The notes below the pieces were generated by a model that saw nothing but the letters and a program-made list of their open reading frames with translations, was not told where the DNA came from and ran no database searches. A program made the position numbers and the translations under genes. A DNA stretch of 64,000 nt from Agarophyton chilense (taxonomy: Eukaryota > Rhodophyta > Florideophyceae > Gracilariales > Gracilariaceae): assembly GCA_030374765.1 (NCBI GenBank), contig JARGXX010000100.1:1-64000 (forward strand), in the 5' to 3' direction. Shown here piece by piece: positions 1-11,300 of the stretch (the stretch's first letter is position 1; the number at the start of each line of letters is the position of its first letter).

Positions 1-1513
1 TTCCATACGGCAAATGTCGGTTTGGCATGTAGGCAATCCTCTTCAAAGCATGTAGGAATGGCTCACAGTTTAACTCTTCGAGGGTTAACTCAGTTCCTAG
101 AGACACAAAGAGGTGCGCAATAGATGACAAGCCTCCAACACTCTTCGGACATCCAGGATCCACAATCGGGTTCGGATCCGTGAAAGAGGAAAAAAGATCT
201 GAGTAGGCTCCTTCCCGAGCAATCAAATATGACTGCGTTGCGAAGGGTTGGAGCCTCTTTGAAAACTCTTATCCTCCTTATCCTTTATGTTGGTGTTCGT
301 ATTACGGCGCCCTCTCCTTCGGAACGGAGGCGCTTGGTCATGTAGCTGGGAGACTGGCAGTCAGTGCTACCCCTGAGGTGCGTCTTGAAGCCACAATCAT
401 AACAAAAGTTTGCGGTCTGCGCCGGCTTTCTTTGTTGCTGGACCTCTGACGAGGCCCGGAAGACTGGGAGTTGGTATTGCGGGGCTTTCGATCGGAAGGT
501 GCCGAATCGTGGTGCTTCGGTTCGCGTTTCTGAAAAGCAGCAAGCGCTTGTTGAACGCGTTGGCCGACCATGTTCTCGATTTCCGCTTTCGTATAAGACT
601 TATCAGCATTCTTGGGAGTGAAAGACAAGTTCCTTATAAGTGTGACGGCATCGTTCAGATTCAACTTGCAACGACGAATAGTAGAGAACATGTCGCGAGT
701 AGCGACGACTTCCTCAGATATCTTCTTTAAGTACTCGAATATGTCGGAACGTTCCTGGAGGAGTTCACGAGGGCTGTTGACGATGTCTGTAGCCTTGCGA
801 CGAAGGGTGTTAGCGTTGTCGGAAGGATTAGGCATGGCGTCATCTGCATTGAACAATTCCGAGAGCTGATCAATGAATTTGAGGACAGAAGTGTGGGCCT
901 TCTTTGGTTATGGAAACCTCGTCTTCGGGCTCTGACTTCTGACGAGCTTCGGCGAGAGAAAACAAGTGGAAGTTTGGCGTTGGTTAGTGTCTCCTCACTC
1001 AGCATTGCGTTGTTGAGGAGAGTAATGGCAAAGAACTTCACTACCTTGGGATGACTTGGAGAGACCAACGTGCATGAGATGGTCCGCGGAAAGTCCTCGG
1101 AACCTCGACACGAATACTTTCAAATCTTCTTTGCGGCGGCGCTTGCATTGAGTGACTTGGGTGAAGGAAGAAATCAGCCTAGTCACTACGGCAATTGGAG
1201 GATCCACGGCAATGAGTTTGACGATTTGCTTCACGGCTTCAATTTGGTCCGCCTGTTTGAAGTCGATAAGTTTTGCTTGGGCCTCGTCCATAATCGACTT
1301 CTATTCACGAGGGAGACCACGATCGTACAATTGTCTTGCGAGGGTAGCAAAAAGTGTCTTGAACATACGATCAGTGCCCTTTTCCGCTGCAGCTTCGATG
1401 GTTTCAACCCCTCGGGTCACATCTCGACGATATTCCTGTAAGTCGCCTTCAGCGTTGAACATCGGAGGATCAGTCGGCGTCAGTGGCTTTGAGGAAGCTG
1501 GGGCTGGGCCCAT
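1..1513 (-). pseudogene. Element A gag-protease remnant (copy 1)
   Basis: Gag-Pol start of element A. The start codon is the ATG at 1513-1511 inside the primer site, giving M-G-P-A-P-A. The reading is split over several frames (segments near 1301-1513, 995-1291, 727-1068 and 338-856), so frameshifts are present; one lies near 1270, where copy 2 has two extra bases. A zinc-knuckle-like motif C-Y-D-C followed by His and Cys can be read near 370-420 as CX2CX4HX6C. The leftmost 200 bases correspond to the protease region of copy 2, which has the motif D-P-G-C-P-K-S. Non-functional; family assignment is by comparison with copy 2. Confidence 0.85.
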
Positions 1514-1516
1514 AAC
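1503..1516 (-). promoter_or_regulatory. Primer-binding site (half-tRNA-iMet), element A copy 1
   Basis: On the minus strand GTTATGGGCCCAGC directly follows the LTR end. It is complementary to the anticodon arm of eukaryotic initiator tRNA-Met, as in Drosophila copia and yeast Ty5, which are primed by a 5' half of that tRNA. The ATG within it is the presumed gag start. Confidence 0.85.
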
Positions 1517-2016
1517 TGTTGGAACGGTGGACATCGTGATCGTGCTGGTTGCGTAGTGTGCGCTCGCGCGGTGTGGGCACAGGCGCAGGAAAGAGGGGGG
1601 CAAAAAAGCAGGCCGCAACAGACTCTTCGTTATGACCACTTCTCCCCGGGCTGGCCCCATTCTCAGTGACTTTGAATCTCGTCTAATGTTCACGTTTGTA
1701 TTTGTATTGTTCACGACAGTTCGTTTTGACCTTTTTGTATTTGTATTATTTACGAGAGCATACAAAGTAATTCTATATGCTCTCGTGTGCTATCTATGTC
1801 TATAAAGATGAGGGCTGCAATTTCATCATTGATGGACGATGGCCCTCAGCTCTCTTTGTCTTGTTTCCATCTGAGTATCCTCTCCAAGACCCATCCGTTA
1901 GGTGCCAGCCCGCTTTACTTAGTAATCGCTCCTTCTCCCGGGCTGCTCCTCTGGCATGGGCGTGGGAGGTGCGCGAGGTGCGCTCAGCGGAGAGACAGCT
2001 CTGACAGGCTGTCACA
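1517..2016 (-). repeat. 5' LTR of element A copy 1, split by a solo LTR
   Basis: After removing 1661-1894 (solo E LTR plus one TSD copy) the LTR is 266 bp, the same length as the A LTRs at 25646-25911 and 51518-51783. On the minus strand it begins TGTGACAGCC and ends TTCCAACA (TG...CA). It is GC-rich, unlike the LTRs of the other copia families here. No clear TATA box was seen. Confidence 0.9.
1661..1889 (+). mobile_element. Solo LTR of element E
   Basis: A 229-bp sequence beginning TCTCAGTGAC and ending TCCAAGA. It matches both LTRs of element E (30175-30403 and 43988-44216) in length and sequence. It is flanked by perfect 5-bp TSDs CCCAT (1656-1660 and 1890-1894). The empty site is visible in the paralogous A LTRs near 51660 and 25790. 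A solo LTR is the usual product of LTR-LTR recombination after insertion of a full element. Confidence 0.95.
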
Positions 2017-2239
2017 TACGGAGCTGGGAGGATACGGTGCAACAGGTGTGTACGAATTTGAGTAGCATCACACACACGGTTGACACAACAAAACCTCGTT
2101 GGACAAGAGGTTCGCAAGTTCAGCTTGGCAACTGCACACACCGTGAGTCGTTGCGCACCAAATCGAATGGACTACAGTAGCTAGGGAAGCAATGCTACTC
2201 ATCTGCTTTCCTGCGTGTTTCATCAAACAAGGCCACCTA
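2017..2239. other. Spacer between A and B
   Basis: Non-coding sequence between the A LTR and the B 5' LTR, repeated at 51784-52006. No gene, tRNA or repeat structure was recognised. It holds the left TSD of B (ACCTA, 2235-2239). It may be part of an older element or host DNA. Confidence 0.6.
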
Positions 2240-2575
2240 TGTGCATGTCAGGCTGGCAGTGGTACTTGCGGCAAAGCCCCGCCTGGGCCGTACTGGTGGA
2301 CCACATAGGTAGTTAGAATTTTACTTAAGCTCACAGCGAGCTCGCTAGAGATCTGACCTATGTTGTAGAAGAAAACACAAGGAATAAAGAAGATAAGCAG
2401 TTAAGGTAACACGATTGTTCGTGCCCGGCTGCGTACAGAGGCTGTTGTCAGCTCTGGTCTTCTACGTCCTTGTTCTTACTATCTACCCTACGACCTTCCA
2501 GGTTCACTGATACCAGACCGGACCGCGCTTACCGCCGTGCCAACGCAGAAGGACCCGCCAGCGAAGAGATCGTCA
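2240..2575 (+). repeat. 5' LTR of element B copy 1
   Basis: 336 bp, beginning TGTGCATGTC and ending GAGATCGTCA. Matches the 3' LTR at 13219-13553 and the LTR of copy 2 at 52007-52342. An AATAAAG polyadenylation-like signal lies near 2381. The sequence after the LTR (ATCCGGATTCC) does not match a tRNA 3' end or the iMet anticodon arm, so the primer is unknown. Confidence 0.92.
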
Positions 2576-2610
2576 ATCCGGATTCCTGGTTTCTTCGTAG
2601 TACTACCTTA

Positions 2611-4259
2611 ATGGCGGGCAGCTCAAGTGACGCGCGCAACGCGCAACGTCAGGAATTGCTGAAACGTCTTGACAACTTTCACGCTCGGGACTACATCTCG
2701 CATGCAGTATCCGATCTTGCCAAATACTTGCTGAATGTATTTGCCGCAGATGTATCTCATGATGTTTCGACCGTCGAGAGGGACATTGAAGCATATCTTC
2801 CTGCTCCTGCCTTGGGTTTCACCCAAGAGGTCTTCCGTCACAGTACGTACGCAAGAGTACTGCTGTACGACGCTGCTCGATTTTTCAACGCCTTCCCGAT
2901 CTCGAAAACTATCTTGAATGCTTAAGCACCGGCCGATCGGACAGTGAAAAGCTTAATGGCTTTCGTTTGGCTTTCCACTGCATACCAAAATGGTGTGAGT
3001 GACGTTATGAAAATGGTTGAAGCCTACAAGGAAGTCCGTAATTCGAGCCCGTACTTCTCGAATCCAACTGGATCAAGAAGCAACCTACAGGTTCTTCCTC
3101 CTCCACCTTCTTCATTCTTTTTCCAGAATGCAGACTCGCCGTAGTCGTCAACACCTGCGAACCACAATGGTAGCTCTCCAACGGTTGCTGGACCGACACC
3201 ACAAGGTGCTTCGCACGGAAATCCAACCGTTTCGGAACACCGCACTTTCCCTACGCCGTCGTCGTTTCCTAACAAGGATACGCCCAAGAAGGCCGCTTCG
3301 GTCGCCACGTACTTTAAGGATTTGAAGTTCAACGGCTCCAAGGAACAGTCTATTCGCTACACCCTTCGAGACTTTGAGGTTTGCTCTCATCAGTCCTAAC
3401 TCTCTGAAGATCAACGTCAGAAGTTCTTTGTCAACGTCTTCGGAGGGGCCGCTCGAGAATTATTCTTCGAGAACACCGTACCCGGTATGCCTTTTCAGGC
3501 TATGGTGAAGATCATGTTGGGCGAGTACGACAATGATGCTCGACAGCTTGCTTCTCAAGCTGAACTTGAACGCATCAGTGTTGACCAGATCATGGAAGAG
3601 AAAGTATTAACCGATTCGGACTCTGGACTGACCAACTTGGTAGAAAAGATCAATGCTCTTACTCCTCAGGCCCCATCTCAATTTCGGTCTGATGAGCACA
3701 AGAAACGGTTCCTACGTAAGGCCGTACTCACCAGGTCATGGGCTGAAACTACAATCTCCCAAATGACTACCGCACGGTTTACCTTCAACAGGTTCGTTAC
3801 CGATCTCCGGGAACAGATCCAGTTAGAGGAAGAAAAGAAGACTCTTTCCAGGGACACACCCTCTGGTTCATCAGGTACATTCCACCAACAGTATGGTGTA
3901 CCACCAAACCGTTTGAAAGTTCGCTCTCGGATGTTTCAAAGGAGACGCAACCCGATTGGAAAGGATGGAAAACGGATGCAGTGCCACATGTGTGGAAGCG
4001 AAAATCACTTCGCAAAGGATCACCCAACTGGCTCAAGATTCAACCGCATTCGGAATGGAGTCGTACATTCTCTCAAACAGGGAACTCCAGCAATCCATGT
4101 CCTATCCGAGGTCGTGAATTCCCTGAGGGATGAAGACACTTTGTCTCACACCGAGTGGGAGAATAAGGAATTCACAGACCTGGAAACCTTTTTCACCTTA
4201 AGGGCAGACGACCAGTATTCAGATCCACATACACTTTCGGACGCCAATCTAACCAGCTA
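2611..4259 (+). pseudogene. Element B gag (copy 1), nonsense-mutated and interrupted
   Basis: Structural Gag protein. ATG at 2611 (M-A-G-S-S-S-D) lies 35 bp after the LTR. One frame runs through the whole region, with three in-frame stops: TAA at 2923, TAG at 3142 and TAA at 3397. The TAG is also present in copy 2, so it predates the duplication; the other two are private to copy 1. A capsid-like region is followed by a Pro/Ser-rich stretch, a second conserved helical region (about 3300-3800) and a zinc knuckle near 3982-4023 whose pattern is CX2CX4HX4H, with His in place of the usual final Cys. Solo LTR G then cuts the frame at 4260. Confidence 0.85.
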
Positions 4260-4532
4260 TGTTGTGCTGCTTGGATGAACGGTCACCATATTCTGCCTAC
4301 AGATCTGGTAGCTGTTACCTTTATGGCCTACATGGATATTATTATTTTCCCTTGGCATTGTTTGTCATCGCTTGGCATCCTTTGTCATTATTTGTCCTTA
4401 TTTAGCTAGGGTTTACTTTTAGTATAAATACCGATCGCTCTCAATAAACTTCTGAGGCACGCTGACGGAAGACCAAAAAGAAAAACCTATTTTTCTGAAT
4501 CTACCTTATTCTATATTCCGACTTCCCCAACA
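4260..4532 (+). mobile_element. Solo LTR of family G
   Basis: 273-bp insertion beginning TGTTGTGC and ending CCCAACA, with 5-bp inverted ends TGTTG/CAACA and perfect TSD AGCTA (4255-4259 and 4533-4537). Copy 2 of the duplication (near 53998-54012) has the uninterrupted site, which defines both edges. It contains a TATA box (TATAAATA, 4423-4430) followed by AATAAA, as expected for an LTR promoter and polyA region. No internal part of family G is present in the window. Confidence 0.93.
4423..4430 (+). promoter_or_regulatory. TATA box in solo LTR G
   Basis: TATAAATA about 110 bp before the LTR end, followed within 20 bp by AATAAA. Plausible LTR core promoter and R-region signals; predicted from sequence only. 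Confidence 0.5.
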
Positions 4533-5843
4533 AGCTACGTGGACCAAAAAAACTTCACACCCACTTGGTTTCTTCTCTTTCGGCTCCACCGTCTGTTAAT
4601 GATAATTCAAAGAAGTACGTTCGCTTCAAGGACCGTTCGGATTTTTTTCAGGATGTCTAGAAGGGGCGCTGGCTCCTAGCCATCCGAAGAATGCATCTGC
4701 ACATCGCAGTATGGCATCCAGGCGCAACCGGTTCAAGTGCCACCGACACCGGAAAGAAGTCATCGACTGTACTTCTGTCTACAGCTCCTCGCTCACCAAA
4801 CGTACCGACAAAGGTTATCTTCCAGGCTTTTGCGTAGACATTGGCGCACCGCGCTCTGTTATCTGTATCAAGGAAGCTCGTAGAATCTACAACCGCTTCG
4901 GTAAGCAGCTACGCCTACTCAGGTCAGACCGCAAGTTCAGGTTCGTTGACTCCCTATATGTCTATGGGAAGGATAACAATCCCGTTGAGTACCCCTCCAG
5001 GGATACGAACCATATCGGTACAATTTGATGTCGTCGCAGCAGACATACCCGCTCTCATGGGAATGGACGTGCTCGACCAGCACTCACTGACCCCGTGTAC
5101 AGTGACCAACTGGTTGAGAAAGCGTACAGTCATGGAAGAAGATGCCAACTCGTATGTCATTGACGACTGGCAAGTACCTTTGACCAGGTTTGATGGACAT
5201 TTATATGCCGAATACACCGTTCCAGTATTGACTATGTTCACAACGGAACAGTTAACCAAGTTGCACCGACAGTTTTTCCACCCGTCCTTGGAGAAACTCT
5301 ACAATCTGTTGAGGAGAGCTCGTCCAGATGACACCACCCCGGAAACCCAAAGACAGCTCGAGGAGATTAATCGTTCCTGCGATCCATGCCAACGCATCCA
5401 GCCCGGACCAACTCGGTTTAAAGTCTCGCTTGGTACAGAAAACATTCGATTCAATGAGGAGATAATCATTGACATCATGTACCTCGAGGGGAAACCTGTT
5501 CTACACATGGTTGATGCTCAGACGCACTTTTCGGCCGCTCGGTTTCTTCCCGACGTCTCGACAAAGACCATATGGAGGTGCATTGTTGAGTGTTGAATAT
5601 CGATCTACACTGGGATACCGAACCGCATCAAGGTCGATCAAGGCTTCGCTTTCGGTAGCAGCTTCATTTCTCTCGCGAGATCGTCGAATATCGATGTTAT
5701 ACGGACGGGGATTGAATCTCACTCCTCCATGGGTATAGGCGAGCGAGCGATATCATGATCCGCTTCGAAAGACCTTTAGGAAACTGAGAATTGTCTCTCC
5801 CAATGTAGAGCTCAGTACTCTACTTTCTTTTTCGGTTTATGCG
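4533..5843 (+). pseudogene. Element B protease-integrase region (copy 1)
   Basis: Middle of the B polyprotein, broken by frameshifts. The protease active-site motif is read as V-D-I-G-A-P near 4838. A second frame opens from about 4960. Integrase zinc-binding residues appear as H-R-Q-F-F-H (about 5265) and C-D-P-C (about 5380), followed by the catalytic core with the first Asp in I-D-I-M and a later V-D-A-Q-T. A TGA at 5594 interrupts the frame where copy 2 has TGG. A 4-bp duplication (GAGC, near 5745) shifts the frame just after the region holding the catalytic Glu (I-E-S-H-S-S). The 5710-5735 segment is intact here but deleted in copy 2. Confidence 0.8.
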
Positions 5844-7892
5844 ATGAACAACACTCTTGGACCTGAAGGTTTAGTTCCATCCGTACTGGTATTTGGAGAA
5901 TTCCATTCACTTCGCATGCTTAACAAGGATCTCCAATCCAAAACTACTCTGGACGAAAGAGCCCAATTGGTTAGCACAGCTCGGAAGGAGATGGAACAAC
6001 ACATGGCAAAACTCCGCGTTCAGCGCGCACTTCGCCACAACGTTCTGTCATCGGCTAACGTCGCGTACCAACCTGGCGACAAAGTTCTCGTCTGGAGAGA
6101 GAAGGTCGTTGCAAACCGTATCGGTGAATGGCTTGGACCTTTTGAGATCATCGCTGTAGATCATGACGCGAAGCTTGTTCATCTACGTCTGTCTCCGAAT
6201 GCGAACGAAAGTTCCTTCAACTTTGCGCAGGTGAAGCCCTACGCTCGACCGCAAGAGATATCTCACACGCATATGTGCGAGTTAATGGATGCTATAAGTC
6301 ACTACCGTTCGGAGGTTGACGACGTCTTTATGACGGAGATTCTTAGTTCTAGTGATCCCCGTGCACACGACCCGCGCATGGCTATCGCTAAGAAGGAAGA
6401 GCTTCGAGGGTTGCTCGAAAGAGGAACCTTTAAGGTCATCCTGAAGCAGGATATACCACCTGATGGGAATGTCTTACCCGGTCGATTTGTTTTGGCTATC
6501 AAGTCAACCGTAGACGGTGAAGAGAAGTTCAAAGCCCGATATGTCATCGGCAGACACCGTGATCGGATGAAGCATCTGATGGCTCACTACAGTCAAACGC
6601 TCCATCCAAAATCGGTTCGAATTATCCTTGCGCTATCATCCCTTTTAGGTTTTGAGTTCTGGACCAACGACATCACGCAGGCTTACTTTCAATCTATGGA
6701 ACCACTTTCACGCGAACTATTCATCGCTGATCCCGTTACAGAATTTGAGTTAAAGCCAAGTCAGGCGCTACAACTTCTGAAACCACTTTATGGTCTGTGC
6801 GAATCTGGAGACCTATGGTTTTCTACAATGGACAAACACCACCGATTGGACTTGGGTATGAAGTTAATGCGATCAGACCCAGCATTGTACTACCTTTCCC
6901 AAAAGGGTAACCTTATTGGTCTCTCAGGATCATATGTGGATGATCTACTCCGCTCTGGTGATAGTGAGTTTCGCGCTATTTGCGACCGCACACGGGAGAA
7001 GTGTGAGGCTAAGGCGGATTCTATTCCTCCCTGTACCGTCACAGGATTCCAGATAGAACCCAACCGCATTGGTGATTACTGCGTAACGCAGCACAGTAAC
7101 GTCAAGAAGCTTTCGAACTTGGGAAAAGACGCTACCTTTCAGGATTTTGCCTCAATTCGGATGAAGCTCGCATGGCTCGCGCACTCGCGTATTGATATAC
7201 TATATCACGTTTCGCAGTTCACACAAGTCACCAGAGACCGATTTGAACAAGACCGCAAGGGTATTATCAAAAGTGTTAGTGAGACCATCGACAACGCAAA
7301 TTCTCATGACCTCTCGGTGCATTTCCCGAAGCTAGAACGTGATATGCTTCACCTACTTGGGGTATCGGATGCATTATTCGATACGAACCCGGATCTGACC
7401 TCTCAGCTTGGTTATATCGTGTTCTTTTCGGACCGTTTTGGTAGAGTCATACCAATCGCGTTTAAATTCTATAAGGCACGAAGAGTTACTCGCTCCTCGT
7501 TTGCAGCTGAACTCATCGTCTTTTCAGATATGTACGATGCCGCTTTTACACTCTCGACCGAATTCGGACTCCTACTTGGCAGATCACCGCTTCCGGTTTG
7601 TCTACTCACTGCTTCAAAGTCGCTGTTTGATATTATTCACAAGGGTTCTCGCACTTCCGAAAAACGGTTGATGATAGAAATCGCCATCGCTCGAGAAGGA
7701 TACTACTCTGGTCATATATCGGACATTGGTTTTATCCGAAGTGAGCAGAATCTTGCAGACCACTTTACAAAGTCAACTTATGTCGCACCGCTTCGGGAAG
7801 TTTTAAGAACTGGTGTTTGGAAAATAGTACCTCAGCAATACATCATTCGCTCAAATCCGAGCGAAATTCATCGACCTACTGAAAAAAAGTAA
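5844..7892 (+). CDS. Element B reverse transcriptase-RNase H ORF (copy 1)
   Basis: Open ORF of 682 codons covering the C-terminal integrase tail, copia-type reverse transcriptase and RNase H. It would copy the element RNA into cDNA in virus-like particles. RT motifs include N-D-I-T-Q-A-Y, L-K-P-L-Y-G-L and the catalytic box S-Y-V-D-D-L (about 6935). The C-terminal N-L-A-D-H-F-T-K is typical of copia RNase H. The usual T-D-S-K motif of RNase H reads T-A-S-K here and in copy 2, so one expected Asp is Ala. This is really the 3' part of a single Gag-Pol frame. The internal ATG at 5844 is simply the first Met after the upstream frameshift, so it is probably not translated alone. Confidence 0.85.
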   Translation: MNNTLGPEGLVPSVLVFGEFHSLRMLNKDLQSKTTLDERAQLVSTARKEMEQHMAKLRVQRALRHNVLSSANVAYQPGDKVLVWREKVVANRIGEWLGPFEIIAVDHDAKLVHLRLSPNANESSFNFAQVKPYARPQEISHTHMCELMDAISHYRSEVDDVFMTEILSSSDPRAHDPRMAIAKKEELRGLLERGTFKVILKQDIPPDGNVLPGRFVLAIKSTVDGEEKFKARYVIGRHRDRMKHLMAHYSQTLHPKSVRIILALSSLLGFEFWTNDITQAYFQSMEPLSRELFIADPVTEFELKPSQALQLLKPLYGLCESGDLWFSTMDKHHRLDLGMKLMRSDPALYYLSQKGNLIGLSGSYVDDLLRSGDSEFRAICDRTREKCEAKADSIPPCTVTGFQIEPNRIGDYCVTQHSNVKKLSNLGKDATFQDFASIRMKLAWLAHSRIDILYHVSQFTQVTRDRFEQDRKGIIKSVSETIDNANSHDLSVHFPKLERDMLHLLGVSDALFDTNPDLTSQLGYIVFFSDRFGRVIPIAFKFYKARRVTRSSFAAELIVFSDMYDAAFTLSTEFGLLLGRSPLPVCLLTASKSLFDIIHKGSRTSEKRLMIEIAIAREGYYSGHISDIGFIRSEQNLADHFTKSTYVAPLREVLRTGVWKIVPQQYIIRSNPSEIHRPTEKK

Positions 7893-8084
7893 CAATCAGA
7901 TGGTATAGGCTGCGGACTGTTTCTATCAAATGTCCGGATACATGTGCAAATCTTCACCTTTAAGGTCGCTTCCAAAAGAGAACGGAGGCGTACGACACAT
8001 TGTTCGAAAAGTCCCTCTTATCTGGCCCAGCCAGATCCCTCAATTCCGCGGTACCCGTGTAAGGGCACCACAGCAAAGTACGTC

Positions 8085-8332
8085 TAAGTATTGAGCAGTA
8101 TTCGGGTACTAGGTGGTATCTGAGGCAAGATAAGGTATGTGAGGTAGCTGCCGTGCATTGGTCAGATGACCTTGAGGTGCAGCACCTTGTGTTTATATGC
8201 TCTCTTAGACAGCCAAGATGTATGTACAATACAAGTAATAAAAATACTAAGCTAAGCGGGTGCAAGTAATATCAGTGCTCTCGTGCATAATGGTTCTCTC
8301 GTGCATCTGTTTGTATTCTGTCGACATACGTA
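8085..8332 (-). repeat. 3' LTR of element C copy 1
   Basis: 248 bp. On the minus strand it starts TACGTATGTCGACAG and ends CTCAATACTTA. Pairs with 12791-13038. Confidence 0.93.
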
Positions 8333-8346
8333 TTCCCCCTTTTTTG
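8333..8346 (-). promoter_or_regulatory. Polypurine tract, element C copy 1
   Basis: On the minus strand A-rich then G-rich purines (AAAAAAGGGGGAA) abut the 3' LTR, the usual plus-strand primer of LTR retrotransposons. The same tract is present in the other two C copies. Confidence 0.85.
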
Positions 8347-8347
8347 G

Positions 8348-11300
8348 TTACCCAAAATTCTTCTGTGAACTTTTGGTTTCAGATACGCTACCGAAGTCTG
8401 TGTTCAGTCTTCCTGTGTAGAGTGTCAATTGTAAGGCATCAGTCAGGCAGCTGTATTTCTTCGTCAGCGGGTCGGCGAGGTTGACTGATCCAGGTATCCA
8501 TGATATGGACTCTACAGATCCGGTTTCAAATTCAAACCTTATGCTACTCACATCTTCTCTTATTGTCTTGTCGACCGAATTCTTTTGGGTTGAAATAGAT
8601 GTGAATAAATCTTTTGAATCAACTAATATTCTCAACTTGATATCAGCATCTAGCAGTTCTTCGTACGCCTTCTTGATAGTTTTTCCTTCAACTATTCCTT
8701 CTCCAGCAGCGAATATTTCCGCGGCCGGTACACTTTTTACTGGTCTCTTTGCCCTATGCGACATCCATGAAATGACATGGTAAATCGAATCTTTGTTCAT
8801 CTTGCCAATCAATAATCCAGTTAGTATTCCCAATTGTTCAATGTCGTCTATACGCGACGCATCTGAGAACACTAATATACTCAGCTCGTATTCTGCATCA
8901 TCCATAGGTCTGGGGTAGGCAATCGTGGTGCCTAGCTTCTTGAACTTTCTGACAGTATTGATCTGTTCAATTATGTGTGACACTCTTATATCAGGTGCCT
9001 TTTGCTGTAGGTAGCTGCTGTAAAAGGAGCAAAGCGGTGATGCGGCCGTTCCTATCCAGCTTAGCGAACTGTTCACAGACGCGAACGCGCTTTTCTCAAT
9101 TTGATTCAACATATCATCATACTCTTTCTGTCTTGGCCGTGATATAGGATATTCCATCACACCTTCCATTTTATCGTCAGCATTCGTCTCTATAGTCATA
9201 TCACTGTTCTGAATGGTATTTATGCAGAAGAACCTGAGCTTTCCGGGGCCATTGTTGACAACTCCAAACTTGAACTTGTCATTAAATAATTCAATGAAAT
9301 TTTGTTCTCTGTTGCCATCTCCAGCTATCTTCAGGTCCTCAACTATGTTCGCGACAATTAATACCAACTTTCCTTTGTCCTTTTTATAGAATAGTTGAGG
9401 TATATGTGCTGATTGCACTACTCCAATATTCTTCATTACTGTGTCAGATGCATCTTGCCATTTGGCGTTTGCATTGACCAGCCCATATGCAGCAGCGAGG
9501 AGCAGCCAAGCGTGGGTGGCTTTCATGGTGCTTTCTTTCGGCGGTCTGACGTAAACGTCTCTTTGGGCTTGCCCTGTCTGTAGGAAGGCAGCAGTAACAT
9601 CTGCCTTATATAGAGTCCAGCCTTTTAGGGACGCAATGCTTTCCAATATTCTTAAGCCTGTTGGAGGACATGTCGAACAGTCTTTGCTTAAGACATCTTT
9701 TAATTTGTCCTCATTCCCGTGAGGAGCGATCCGAGCTTTAAATTTAAGCGACCCATCGTCATTGTGCTTGACTTTATACAGCGTATGACTGCTGATGATG
9801 TTAGCTCCGGGTGGTACATGCCTTCGGAGCACTGGTTTGGCCGTTTTGAGGAAGCTCTCTTCTTCCTTGACGTAGGCGTTGTGCACAGGGTACTGATTAA
9901 AACCTTGTGATTGGTGTTGCAGGAATGGTTTATTCCCTAAATCATCAAGCATTTGTTTCAACACGGTTGCTTCTAGACTTTCAACTTGAAGTGGTTTAGC
10001 GAGCTTGCTTGAGCTGGCGGGTAGACTGTCCGTATGATTCCACACCTCCTTCGACATATCCAAAACCTCAGTGTCTCCATCGTCATAATTATTATTGACG
10101 TGTCCGTTTTCGGCTTCACTGTGTACGACACCAGGATAGAAGGTGTCGTCTAATTGCCAATAAATTTCGACGCGATCTCCAATATCGGCGCCATTGCCGT
10201 GTTTGGCATCAACAAAGACTGACTCAGAGTCATCATAAGTGTCAGTAGTTGTCTGCATATCAGGTGGCAGCAAGTCGTCAGTGCCATTTGAGATGTCAAT
10301 GGTGTCAAGACGATTTTGCACTAACTTGGCCAGGCTGTTAGCTTCGAGTGACATTCTTGTGTCTTCAAAAGCAGCTTTCATCGTTCTGCCATTGACTCCA
10401 GGTACAGTGACAGTTCTCGCAGAATTGTCAACACTGATCACAGTTTTAGGCATAGTCCATCGTCCACGCTTGTCCGTGTCTTTTTTGACGAATACTTCGA
10501 CTGAATTGCCAGGATGAAATAGCTCATCATGGATAGCCTTCGAGTGCAATATGCGATTGAGTTTGCGCCTCGCCATGAATTCATCTTGTGCTGCAATGAC
10601 ATCATCGGGGATTACATTGTTATGTGGCCCGTTAGTGACAGGTTTGGTAACACCTTTTGCCATCTCAAACGCTGACATCTTGTCATTACCATAGAGATTG
10701 TTCGAGATCGTTACTGCACTGTAGGCCGCTCGAGTGGGATTGAAGTTGTCATTGGCAGCTGCCTTGAGCCTGATGAAAATACTTCGAATGATTGTGTGTT
10801 TAGACTCAATTGAGTTCTTTGCATGTCTTCTGGGTGGAACTGCATGCATTGGTATGTCAAGCGATGAGCAATAATCGCGAAACGCACCAACTAGAAATGC
10901 CTTGTCCCCTGTAATAGCCTGAGGATACCAGAACTGAGCTATCCAGCTCGCCTCAAATCCGGTGATGGCATCATCAAGAGCCGTAGTTTGCACAACCGCT
11001 GCCGTAGAGTATCGGGATACCATATCCATGCTGTGTAGGATGCACAGTTGATCAAGAAACAAGTGATCAATGCAAACAACCTCATTGAAGGTTTGCGACA
11101 GCGTACTTATGGAGACTTTTCTGGTTGGCGGCGGAACGGCCGTGGATCGACATGCATTACAGTTTGCAACGATATCTGCCAGGTACATCGCAACTGATCT
11201 GTTCCAGAGCCTGTTTCTCTGAAGTAGCAGCTTGAAATCTGAATAACAAGCATGTCCACATATGTGCTTGTGAACTTTGTTGACGATTGCCTTGACATCG

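Larger units (their letters stand above)
1..2016 (-). mobile_element. Copia element A, copy 1 (5' end only)
   Basis: Minus-strand Ty1/copia element entering from the left edge. Reading right to left it has a 266-bp LTR (1517-2016 after removing an inserted solo LTR), a half-tRNA primer site, then gag and the start of the protease region. It is the paralogue of 49999-51783. The flank to the right of the LTR, TACGG, nearly matches the 5 bases (TACGC) left of the far LTR of copy 2, which supports a TSD for the ancestral A insertion. The rest of pol lies outside the window. Confidence 0.88.
1..8332. repeat. Segmental duplication, left copy
   Basis: This block (A-element 5' end, a 223-bp spacer, the B element and the left LTR of a C element) is collinear with 49999-57774 in direct orientation, with only scattered substitutions and small indels. 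The left copy has two extra insertions that the right copy lacks: a solo E LTR at 1661-1889 and solo LTR G at 4260-4532, each with a perfect 5-bp TSD. The right copy therefore shows both empty sites. The shared C insertion point (ACGTC at 8080-8084 and 57522-57526) dates the C insertion before the duplication. The block may extend left of the window. Confidence 0.9.

Noticed and set aside
8481-8783. 100-codon plus-strand ORF repeated at three C copies
   Set aside because: Antisense of the conserved RNase H region of element C; repetition follows from the element copies.
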